Shown: positions 20,143 through 29,801 of the stretch, in pieces
Layout of the letters: each line of letters starts with the position of its first letter
Position numbering within the stretch: position 1 is the first letter of the stretch
Assembly (NCBI GenBank): GCA_022559845.1
Contig: CM040123.1
Coordinates: forward strand, 321,823,933 to 321,887,932
Direction of reading: 5' to 3'
Origin: Amorphophallus konjac
Lineage: Eukaryota; Streptophyta; Magnoliopsida; Alismatales; Araceae
Length of the DNA: 64,000 nt
The notes under the pieces: model-generated
What the model was told of the DNA's origin: nothing
What the model saw: only the letters and a program-made list of their open reading frames with translations
The model's database searches: none
Made by a program: the position numbers and the translations under genes

Positions 20143-23100
20143 TGTTGACGCCTTGAAAATGAACAAGGGTGAAAGCACAGTTGAAAAGAAGGTCAGACCA
20201 ACAGTGAAAGGCCAATGATGAAGTCCGCCAAACTTTTACCCGGCTGAAGCCTTTGTCGGCCAAACCGATACCCGGTGCCGATATTCTTCAGACGACAACA
20301 CTGATAAAGCAGCAGTCACTCGACTGATGGGACCTCCCAGCACACTTTTACTAAGAGCTATGTTACTGTTACATCCAAGAGCCCACAGATGACATGTCAG
20401 CATAGGCCAGATGTCGGCTTATTGACAGATGTGATAAAAGACAAGGATGAAGCCGGTGTCGGCAGATGAAGATTGTAAAGGCTTTTGCAAAGTCAGAACA
20501 CAAGAAGAATCGTCTCCACAGATTATACACCCGGCTGAAGTCTTTCCAGACTAAAGCTGATGTCCGAGCTCGTCACCATTCAAGTGACGATGTCGATAAG
20601 ATAATACCCGGTTTTGTCACCATTCAGATGGCAATACTGATGAAACCCCTGTCTACGGACTGATGAAACCCCTGTCTGCAGACTGATGAAAATCTATGAA
20701 ATAGAAGCTATGTCACCACTAGATGGCCTTCCTCGGTTCTGGAAGATATACTGGAAGAACTAAGAGAGGTCGAAGTGCATATGAAGTTTAAAAGCCCTGA
20801 ATGGGCCTGCCGAATGAGCTCTAGAGAATGGCGCCGAGAGATCCTCACCAAGGCCCAAAAGCCCATATGGGGGCGGGCGCCGGGAAGCCATGCCCTTTGG
20901 CGCCGAGAGGCCTCCCCAATTGAAAGAGGCGTGCCGGGAAGCTGCCTTCTTCACGCCGTGATGAAGCCTGCCCAGAGGGGGAAAACGCTTATAAAAACCC
21001 CTCCCTTCGAACAAAAAAAAAAGAGGCAGAGGAGAGACACACAAGAAAACACAGAATAGAAGAACAAAAAGAGAGAAGAGAAAAAGAAAAGGAGAGCTCC
21101 AGGAGGAGAGACTCGAAGAAGCGAAGGAATATCTGAGAAGAGACGAAGGAGCAGAAGCTCAAGGTGGGCAGCCGGGGAGGGAGAGGAGTCAATGCTCCGC
21201 CCTCCCCCCCCTTTCATCTTCTTTGTTTCTGTTTTCTTCTTTATGTAACCATGCGAGTCTTATCTCGATTCATCGGTGATAACCAGGATATCCCGGCCGC
21301 CATTCATCTCCCTTTCCTCCATTCCCTCTATGTGGCTGGGGTGAGTCCCGGAATGTGTGATTGTATGAAATGCTCCAGCGGCCCGTTTGGGCGCTAGGCG
21401 ATTGAAGTATTTGTCCGCTATCTCTCCGTCTGCTGCTATGCTTTTCCTCTATATGTTTTCATTTTAAGTCCAACTGAAGTGCGTCCAATTCCCCGGTGGG
21501 TCTTCGGGCTCAATTGTCTGCAGTAGAATAAATGTCGTTCTAAATGAGCCGATGTCCCTCTCCGATTCATCATTGTTTGCATAAAGTTTCCCAGACTTGT
21601 CCTAGGGCCAGAGACAGACCATCTCTTGGCTTCTGGGACAGTCTGCTACCGATATTGGCAGTAACTCCGAGGGTTTACTCGAGATCCTCTTCTCACAGGA
21701 GTAAGTAAGCTGCTTCAATAAATTAATACCGATGGTTTCTAATTCGGCTCCAGTCCGAACAATTACATCAGGGTCGTCCTTGGGGTCAGAGATGGCCATC
21801 TCTTGGCTCCCAGGCGACCAAAGGTGCCAGCAAATGAGCCCCTGAGGGTCAATGATAATATGACGATTCAGAACCCCATCCTGCAGTGATTCCTTCGATT
21901 CCCCTTTGAACCCAGCCCACCTTTGGCAAATCAAACCCATGTCTGTGTAATCTCTCGCTTACACTCTAAATCCAGCTTCAATCCGAGCCAGAAATCTCAT
22001 AAAATCCCCAAACAGAGCATCGTTTCAGCTCTGTGAATCATGAAACCCTGTAGCAATTCCATCCTCTCGGCGTGCAAAATTCCCCGCCGAGAACTACGCT
22101 GCCGAGAGACCTCCTTCTTCAGCAAACAGACAAAAGCCTCTCCAGGCCACTTCCACGTGAACCCCCCAGCTCTCCGCTTCCCGGCACCACCTTCCCGGCC
22201 TGGTAATGGGCGCGCCGGGAAGCCCCTGGCCGAGACCTTCCCCTTGCCTTTGGCCTCTCGGCGCCAACCTCCCGGCGCGATGAGGAGCGCGCCGAGAAGC
22301 CTCCACATCGGGAGCCTCCCTCCTGCCTTCTTTTGCATTTGGACCTTCCTTCCCTGGCCAATTAAACCCATGCCGAGAGCACCCCCTCTGGCCAGTTTAA
22401 ACCCGTGCCGAGAACCCCCCTTGGCCAACCTATAATCCCACGCCGAGAGCCATCTTTTTACCAATGAAAACCATGCTGAGAGCCTCTCCTTCATCCACTC
22501 CTTTGGCCTCTTCGTCCATTTATTCTGGGGCGTTCGTGAGTCGTCATATGCACCCTAGGGGATAAATTAACTGGGGATTGACCTCCCCTACATTCTGAGG
22601 TCCCTAACAGGATTCACATGCCACCCCGTGGGTCTGACGAACCCTATCTCTACATGAGTTTCGTCAGTCTCCGAGAAGGGGAATAGTGACCAATGCCAGA
22701 GACATGGATAGTCTCTTCGAGCCTTAGTGCTCACTCATCTTCCGGCTTTCATCCCGGCACTCCGTGGATGTCAGCCTATACCATTCTCTGGCAAATGCTC
22801 GGTCCGGGGGAGGTGCTGCCAAAATTCTCTCAAGAAGATGAAAGTCGACATCAGGTTGTCCCCCGGGCCCTGCCTGATAATGGTGACAGGGTTTCCCTCG
22901 ACCCTAGTCTTCCTAAATCCCTCTTCTATCCTGATGCTCCTGTAAAGCCCAAATCTAATCCAGCTCAGATTTGATGAACTGATCCACTTTGACTTCACAG
23001 AACCTATCTAGCTTGTCCTGCATCGCCAAGAAACCCAAAGCAGAGCCTCTGGAACCCCTTTCGGGTCCTCACGGCGCTAGAACACCAACACTCTCTCGGC

Positions 23101-24019
23101 GCCATGGCTCCCGGCGCGGCCCTGGGCGCGCCGGGAACCCTCACGCCGAGAAAACCCCCCCTGGCCCTCTTGTCAGCGCGCCGAGAGCTCCTCCTCCTCT
23201 TCAGCTGTGCCGAGATCCTCTTCCTCCTCCCTTCAACCAGGCCGAGAATACTCCTGGTCATCTCCCCTTTGCGCCGAGAAGCCCTCCAGTTGGCACGTCG
23301 GGAACCCCGGCCATTTTGCCTTCGCGCCGGGAACCTACGTACACTTGAACTGCATTGATGAGTAACCCCTTTAGCTCGGGAGGACTCTGCCATTGCATGA
23401 GTTCCACCGGCTTCTATAGGGAATATCAAACATTGCCCCATGGCATATACATATACATATGGGTAGGGAGGTTTGGCCTCTCTCTTTTTCCCGGCTTTCA
23501 TTCCGGCACTCCGTGGGTGATAGCCTATTTCTCCCTGGGCATAATCCAAATTAAGGAGAAATGTTGTCGAAATACCGATCGATGCTTTAAACCCCATCAT
23601 GGTCACGGCTTAGTCTACCTGTGACTGAGATCCTCCTTCCCCCTTAAGCCCGGTCTTTGAATCGCTGACCTAACGATATCATATGTTTCTATGGTTGATG
23701 TTGTTATCTTGCCCGCCTTCCTGGCTTCGGTATGAAGTTCCATTTGCGCACATGAATATATGTTTGCCTCTCGAGGCCTCCTACCTTTAGCGTTTAATCA
23801 AGGGTTGTCCTCCTTAGGGGGGATGTAATTAACGTCATAGCCTTTATGGTATGACGGACTTCCGGTCCCGACTCGGACTTCACAATCGACTGATCAAGTC
23901 AGATCGAGCGCACAATGAAATCGTCACTTCTGTGACTGGCACGCCAATAAATCAATGAACCAAGAAAATAAAATAAAACATAAGGATTAAAATAATAAAG
24001 AGAAAAAATGTGTCAAACA
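20143..24019 (+). repeat. 5' LTR of the Tat element
   Basis: 3877 bp. TATAAAA at 20990-20996 follows U3. An AATAAA at 21527-21532 would end a short R region, leaving about 2.5 kb of U5; another AATAAA cluster lies near 23945. GC-rich GCGCCGAGAG/GCGCCGGGAA motifs are concentrated at 20825-20945, 22065-22480 and 23090-23335. ORFs of 165-200 codons on the minus strand occur in both LTRs, differ by substitutions and are judged non-coding. Confidence 0.92.
20990..20996 (+). promoter_or_regulatory. TATA box of the Tat 5' LTR
   Basis: TATAAAA in CGCTTATAAAAACCCCTCCC, a strong plant promoter context. It is conserved at 42453-42459 and followed by a purine-rich leader. Confidence 0.65.
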
Positions 24020-24023
24020 AGTC

Positions 24024-24041
24024 TGGCACACCCGGTGGGAC
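24024..24041 (+). other. Primer binding site of the Tat element
   Basis: TGGCACACCCGGTGGGAC four bases after the LTR. It begins with TGG as required for pairing with a tRNA 3' CCA. It is not the initiator Met type, and I cannot assign the tRNA with confidence. Confidence 0.6.
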
Positions 24042-24137
24042 GGAGTCTCCCTTCATCTTTACGCTAAAGTAGGAGGCCCAGCGGGCCCCCCTCAAAATTC
24101 TGATTCTGTGTACTTTCCTTATTTTCAGGAATCTACA

Positions 24138-27100
24138 ATGACAGCCGAAATCATGTCCGTTTGCTTCGACCAGCAGCCGATTGACATGCATGTGCGAGAA
24201 GGCTACCTGGCGGTACCTCTCGCGTTCGGATCGAAGCCGCCTGCCGTTGGGCTGCCCAACTGCTTGGGCGTCGTCTTCACTGACCTTCTGCAGGTCGATG
24301 ACAATGAGCAAGGCACTGCTGCAAGTGCCCCAGTGAAGATCACTGACCAGAAGAATATCTTACCAGAGAAAATGGTCCCCACGGCCGTCGCCTGCTACGT
24401 CCATCATGTCCAAAAAAGGGACGTGGTCCCTGCTGCTGCTCAGAAGGGGAGAAGAACCAACCGGAGGAGCCGGTATGATGCTGTTGACCGTCGTCTTTCC
24501 AACTCCGGAAAGACCATGATGATTGGAGGTGTCCGGGCAAACATGAATGGTTGCCCAAGGGAGGTCAAGCCGAACGTGATCATCCCGATGGTGCCCACTA
24601 CCAACAGATTCCAGACTCTGGCCGCCAGACAGGCCAATTGGGAGGCTGATGAGAGGAAGCCGCTGGCGCCCAAGCCAGCAAAATACAAACAGGTTTGGCA
24701 ACCGAAGAGGATTCAGAGCTGGGTTCCAGCTCGAGATGAGGAGAAGGCTGCTGAAGATGCTGTTGCCCGCTTCAGGGCAGAAAGCCGAAGAAGAGAGGGA
24801 AAAGAGACAAGAAATGCTGTTGCTGCTCGCCCCAAAGCCTGGGGCAGAAGAGATAAGAGAAATGATGAAGAAAGAAATTTGACTGCTGCTCGCCCCATGA
24901 TGAGGGGCAGAAGGGATGAGAGGAAGGAAGACCTTACTGTCACCCGTCCCAAGGCTGGGGGCAGAAGATGGCAAAGAAAGAAATATGATGCTGCTGTCAA
25001 CTGCTGCCGAAACGGCAATGTGGGAATGAGCGAACCAGTCACGGTCGCCATCCCAAGAAGACCGAGGGCCTGTGCCAGACAGGCCGACTTGTTCAAATAT
25101 TCCAAAGCCGAGCATTTGAATGCTCAGGTAACAAGACTGGCCTATCAGCAGAGAAGCCAGGAAAGACTAATGCTCCGGCCTGAGCCACAGAGGCACAATT
25201 CTGAAGAGATGAAGCAGATAGTCCAAGACTACTTCCACTACCTGGGGAGCTCTGCCCTCAGTCAACAAAGACTATCCCGTGCCTTGGGCACCAGAGGTGA
25301 AGAAAAAGAAGAAACACTTCGAGAAACGATGATCGGAGCGTCTTCCTCTGATTCAAATCACTATGAAGAAGGTCTCAGGGCCGGATATGACAAAGAAGAC
25401 CTGTACCGGGAAAAAGCCAAAGAAAGAATATCGGTCTTTGACCGGCTCAAATATCCTGACCAGGTGAAAAGAAAGGTCTACAGGCGGAAAGAAAAAATGC
25501 AAATCTTCGCCTGCAACATGACTGGACTTGCCAGGGGGCAAGACATACTACCAACTCGGCCAGATGAACTGCTCAGGTTGGCTACTAGACCTGGTCCTGT
25601 CACAAGAAGAGGCCAGGCCGCAAAAGATAAGATGAAGAAATATGATGAAGCCCGCAAGATCACCACCATGATAGTCAATGTGGTGACGACAGAGGATGAG
25701 GACAATCCCCTTATTGATGATGCTGAAGGGACTTCTGAAGATATGCAAATCCCATCAGCCTTGGATCCTATGGTCCAGATGATGTTCAGAAGATACCAGC
25801 AGGAGATCAGTGCTCTCCGAAGGCAGCTCAATGAGAGACATGAAGCTACATCAGTCTCAAAGCAAGCTGAACCTGCGGGGCAGACATCCAGCTCAGCAGA
25901 GACGGCTATCCCAGCTAACCCTCTCCTAGCTAATAAGGGCAAGACACCGAGCCAACCTATTCCACAGCAAACAGCAGCTCAGCCCTCTGTGTCTCAGACA
26001 CAGCCTACCGTGCCCATCTTGCGCGCCACTGTGATGACAACTCCTCACAGCCAACAACAAGCTCACTTCTTTCCAGAAGACATAGATCCAGCTGTAGCCC
26101 ACAAGCAGATGATTGAAAGAATTGTGAAAATGAAGCTGTCAGAAAAGACTGGTGGTGATGCTGGTACCTATGATGTGTACAAGGTACCGTATCCTCCCCA
26201 GTATGCTGCCAAGAGACTACCCCCAGGCATCAGTAAGCCGCCGAAGTTCGAGAAATTTAATGGCCAAGGCTCCCCTAGGGAGCATATAGCCTACTACACT
26301 ACAATCATGGGCGACCTAACAGTCGATGAAGCTTATCTGCTCAAGTTCTTTGGCTCATCCCTCACTGGGTTGGCCTTTGAATGGTACTCAAGCCTGCCAG
26401 CTGGGTCAGTGGTTGATTGGCCTGATATGCAGAGAAAATTCCGCGACAGATTTCATGTCACGGAATGGGAAATCATGATAGCAGAGCTATATGCAACCAG
26501 GCAGAAGCAAGATGAAACTGCACTGGACTACATCAAAAGGTGGAGGAACTTAGCCATGAGATGCCGAAGACCTCCTCATCAAGAAGATGCGGTGCAGATA
26601 TGCAAGCAGAGCCTCAGGAGGGAGGTGCTAGAAAAAATGATCGGTGCAGATGTCAGAACATTTGACCGACTGAACAATATAGTGGCAGAAGTCGAGACGT
26701 TCTTGTCCAAGCGTCCGACCCCCAATGTCCCCACCATGCCGAAGGGAAAATCCAATGAGCGATGGCCATCACACTCTGAGGCCAACACCGTCGATTTCAG
26801 AACCTTCAAGCAACAGAAGGGGAAGAAAGGGGCAGATGAAGCTCCCCCGCTGGCAGATACAGCAGAAAGAAAAGATAAAGTCTCTCTGAGAGACAAGATG
26901 AGAAAAGCATATTCCTTCCCAAAAGATAAGACGGCCGCACTGTTCAACTGGCCATACAAGTTCAATAAGGTAACATTGCCTGAACCCAAAAGACCAGCAG
27001 ATGCAGCAAAGAAAGATGACCCGATGTTCTGTCCATTTCACCGTGCGCTGGGGCACGCAATTGAAGATTGTTATGTCTTCAAAGATATCATGGAAGGGAT

Positions 27101-29801
27101 GGTCAAGAAAGGTGAGCTGCAGCTGGGAGATTACCAGGTAAAGCCGCCCCATCCACATGAGCCTCCACCCTGGAGAATGGCTCCCAATATGATCTCAGTC
27201 TACCAACAGCTGCCCAAGGAAGCCGTTGAAGAATGCACCAAGCACACCTATGAAGCTTGCTTCCTCACCCCACAGAAAGATCAGGAAGGATGGCAGATGA
27301 TACCCATAAAAAGTAGAAAGAAGACTCCTGCAGCCAGTACCAGCGGAGCAGTTATCCGGGGTGTTACCCCAAGGCCCGAGCCGCCTCCGATAAAGCCAAT
27401 ATGGCATACAACTAAGACTGGACCAGTCATCCGGATCCCTACTCACAACCGGAGGAAACAAACTCCCCTCCCTACACATAAAGAAGTAAGCCCTGCAGCC
27501 AGACGTCTGCAGCAATATATTAATGAGCTTGATGAGTACGAGCAGAAGAAGCCCAAGCATTTGCTGATGAAAGACTGTATACTCTGGGAACAGCTCGAAG
27601 AATTGAAAATCAAAGAGCAGCCAGAGGCAGAACAAGAAAAAGCTGAGAATGAACCCTTCTGGGGGCAGGAGCTAGCAAAGCTAAATTCCCAGAAGAAGAG
27701 GAGACGACCCAAGTCCAAGAAGGGAAAGAAGGTCACGACAGTACAATGTAACACTCTGTCGGTACTCTTTTCCTTGCCCGGGGAGGATGATGAGCCAGAA
27801 GCATCCGACGCCCCGCTAGAAGCTAACCATGCCGAAGCCTCCACCTCGGCCCATGCAACACGTTCTGGGAGAAGATGGGGGCGCCCACCACCAGCCAACC
27901 ATAATATTATGTTCAGAGGGGAGCAACCCTGTCAAATCCTGGAACCAGAGATACGAGGTGCCCAGGTTCCTCCCCCTGCCAGTTTGTACCAAGATAAAAA
28001 GAAGGCAGATGAAGCCCCTTCATTCCTGGAGTTCCTGTCCAGCTTAGAGAATGAGCAACCGGCTCATACTGCTCCAGCTAAAAGCAATAAATGCCAGCAG
28101 ACAGCAGCTAGAAAGCAGAAACATCATGAAGAAAATGAAGAAAGTAACCCTCTAGCAAAACCAGGGGCAGTCGCTACAAAAGAAGCCTTCCGGGAGACCG
28201 ATGAAGAAGATGAAATTGGGACTGGGCAGCAAAGGCCACAGGCACCACATGAACCTCCAAGACCCCGATGGGCAGAGGAGATGAGACTATCTAATGTCCG
28301 GGTGGGCAGTCGAGTCATGAAAATGCTGAAGAAGCTCCCTACCAGATTCTCCATCTGGGAAATTCTCTCTCTGAGCGAAGAAGCTCGCCAAGCAATCGTG
28401 GATGCCCTGCAGTCTCCGGCACAATGTGAAGCACTCCTGGCAGAAGTGAATGCTGGGCCATCGGTCACCTTCACGGAAGATGATATGCTAATCCCAAATA
28501 CCGGTCACAACAGACCGCTGTATATGAGGGGCTCCCTGAACTGTCAGTCGTTGAGCAGGATACTGATAGATCCCGGGGCTGCTGTAAATATCCTTCCCTA
28601 TCGCATCTATCAGAAATACTACTTTGACCTGCAGCTTACCAAGGTCAGAGATATAAAGATTGCAGGGTTCAATCAGAAATGTGAAACACCTCTGGGGGTG
28701 TCTGATTTCAACCTCACACTGGGCGACCTCACTACCGTGGTACGATTCTATGTAATCGACTCCAACACCACGTATAAGGCCCTGCTGGGAAGACCGTGGC
28801 TGCACGAATATCAGATAGTGCCATCAACACTACACCAATGCATAAAATACTGCCATGAAGGAAAAGAAGAAAGGGTGTTTGCAGACCTACATCCCTTCGA
28901 AGTGTTCGAGTGCCATATGCTCGAGGCATCCTACTACACTGAGGTGTCACAAAAGGATAAAGGAAAAGAAGCTGTGGTCAGCCAGAAAAAGCCGGCGACG
29001 AAGACAAGAAACTGGTCTCTGCCGCCGCCAAAAGGCTACATTAAAAAGTATGGAGTATCTCACATCTCTTATGCTGGTGATTTTGCTCGGATCACTCCTC
29101 CTGGCATACACCCAGATGATACTGAAGAAAAAATGAAAGAAAAATACACACAGGTGGAAGTTCCTCAGGGTCTAGTCAAGCCCATAGCCAGCATAGAATA
29201 CCAGACGGTGCTGCCACTGAAGACTATGGAAATCCCTCGCTTCTGCGAACCCCCTATTATATTCTACACCGGGGAGCCAGTCGAAGAAGATGATCAAGAC
29301 TGTATGGCCCCTGAAGAAGCTGCAAACCTGATGGTACCGATTACAGGCTTGGATTATACTACCCAACGGGTTTCACAAATGTTCTCCAAGATGCAAATGC
29401 CATCGATGCAGCCTGCTGCTCAGAAGAAAGCATTCAAGGAGCTATGGGATCCGCCTCGAGATAACAAGGAACTGAGGAAGATCACACAGCACCCGGGACT
29501 GGGTTATACCCTGCAAGAATACTATGAAGCCGAGGTGGACGTCATCTCTGCCTTCTACCAGAATGAAGATCCCCCTGAAGTGGGATATGATCAATACCCC
29601 TTTGAAGATGAAGAAATTATGTATCAATCCATAACAGACAATGAAGCCCAAGACAACCAGCCGGAGGCAAGGATGTCTGATGAGACTAAGAAGGGTTGGT
29701 GCTGGGAGAATCCATCTTGCAAAGAGGATCTGTTCCAGGCCGAGGCACAATTTGATACGGGAACCCCGGATGAAGATCAAGTAGCCAGAGAGCTGCAATA
29801 G
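24138..29801 (+). CDS. gag: Tat Gag-protease polyprotein with long N-terminal extension
   Basis: 1887 residues from the ATG at 24138 (a possible splice acceptor TTATTTTCAG lies just before it; an in-frame ATG at 24108 is less likely). Residues about 1-550 have no recognised domain but include Arg-rich repeats of the ARP...GRRD type (about 228-285). Residues about 555-590 form a short coiled coil. Residues about 700-860 are the retrotransposon Gag core (PPKFEKFNGQGSPREHI...WYSSLP...RDRF...LDYIKRWRNL). About 963-980 is a CPFH...GH..EDC zinc-like motif usual in Tat elements. The aspartic protease is near 1478 (LIDPGAAVNILP), with Pro where Ser/Thr is typical. The ORF ends at a TAG that is in phase with pol. 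Confidence 0.85.
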   Translation: MTAEIMSVCFDQQPIDMHVREGYLAVPLAFGSKPPAVGLPNCLGVVFTDLLQVDDNEQGTAASAPVKITDQKNILPEKMVPTAVACYVHHVQKRDVVPAAAQKGRRTNRRSRYDAVDRRLSNSGKTMMIGGVRANMNGCPREVKPNVIIPMVPTTNRFQTLAARQANWEADERKPLAPKPAKYKQVWQPKRIQSWVPARDEEKAAEDAVARFRAESRRREGKETRNAVAARPKAWGRRDKRNDEERNLTAARPMMRGRRDERKEDLTVTRPKAGGRRWQRKKYDAAVNCCRNGNVGMSEPVTVAIPRRPRACARQADLFKYSKAEHLNAQVTRLAYQQRSQERLMLRPEPQRHNSEEMKQIVQDYFHYLGSSALSQQRLSRALGTRGEEKEETLRETMIGASSSDSNHYEEGLRAGYDKEDLYREKAKERISVFDRLKYPDQVKRKVYRRKEKMQIFACNMTGLARGQDILPTRPDELLRLATRPGPVTRRGQAAKDKMKKYDEARKITTMIVNVVTTEDEDNPLIDDAEGTSEDMQIPSALDPMVQMMFRRYQQEISALRRQLNERHEATSVSKQAEPAGQTSSSAETAIPANPLLANKGKTPSQPIPQQTAAQPSVSQTQPTVPILRATVMTTPHSQQQAHFFPEDIDPAVAHKQMIERIVKMKLSEKTGGDAGTYDVYKVPYPPQYAAKRLPPGISKPPKFEKFNGQGSPREHIAYYTTIMGDLTVDEAYLLKFFGSSLTGLAFEWYSSLPAGSVVDWPDMQRKFRDRFHVTEWEIMIAELYATRQKQDETALDYIKRWRNLAMRCRRPPHQEDAVQICKQSLRREVLEKMIGADVRTFDRLNNIVAEVETFLSKRPTPNVPTMPKGKSNERWPSHSEANTVDFRTFKQQKGKKGADEAPPLADTAERKDKVSLRDKMRKAYSFPKDKTAALFNWPYKFNKVTLPEPKRPADAAKKDDPMFCPFHRALGHAIEDCYVFKDIMEGMVKKGELQLGDYQVKPPHPHEPPPWRMAPNMISVYQQLPKEAVEECTKHTYEACFLTPQKDQEGWQMIPIKSRKKTPAASTSGAVIRGVTPRPEPPPIKPIWHTTKTGPVIRIPTHNRRKQTPLPTHKEVSPAARRLQQYINELDEYEQKKPKHLLMKDCILWEQLEELKIKEQPEAEQEKAENEPFWGQELAKLNSQKKRRRPKSKKGKKVTTVQCNTLSVLFSLPGEDDEPEASDAPLEANHAEASTSAHATRSGRRWGRPPPANHNIMFRGEQPCQILEPEIRGAQVPPPASLYQDKKKADEAPSFLEFLSSLENEQPAHTAPAKSNKCQQTAARKQKHHEENEESNPLAKPGAVATKEAFRETDEEDEIGTGQQRPQAPHEPPRPRWAEEMRLSNVRVGSRVMKMLKKLPTRFSIWEILSLSEEARQAIVDALQSPAQCEALLAEVNAGPSVTFTEDDMLIPNTGHNRPLYMRGSLNCQSLSRILIDPGAAVNILPYRIYQKYYFDLQLTKVRDIKIAGFNQKCETPLGVSDFNLTLGDLTTVVRFYVIDSNTTYKALLGRPWLHEYQIVPSTLHQCIKYCHEGKEERVFADLHPFEVFECHMLEASYYTEVSQKDKGKEAVVSQKKPATKTRNWSLPPPKGYIKKYGVSHISYAGDFARITPPGIHPDDTEEKMKEKYTQVEVPQGLVKPIASIEYQTVLPLKTMEIPRFCEPPIIFYTGEPVEEDDQDCMAPEEAANLMVPITGLDYTTQRVSQMFSKMQMPSMQPAAQKKAFKELWDPPRDNKELRKITQHPGLGYTLQEYYEAEVDVISAFYQNEDPPEVGYDQYPFEDEEIMYQSITDNEAQDNQPEARMSDETKKGWCWENPSCKEDLFQAEAQFDTGTPDEDQVARELQ
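29799..29801 (+). other. In-frame stop between Gag-protease and RT
   Basis: TAG after CAA; the same frame stays open for the next 1123 codons. The following bases TGCCTG do not match the CARYYA leaky-stop context. It is most simply a point mutation, but a natural suppression site cannot be excluded. Confidence 0.6.

Noticed and set aside
23004..23606. 200-codon minus-strand ORF, repeated at 44473-45075
   Set aside because: Present twice only because the Tat LTR is duplicated; no known motif, and Arg/Gly-rich due to GC-rich motif clusters.
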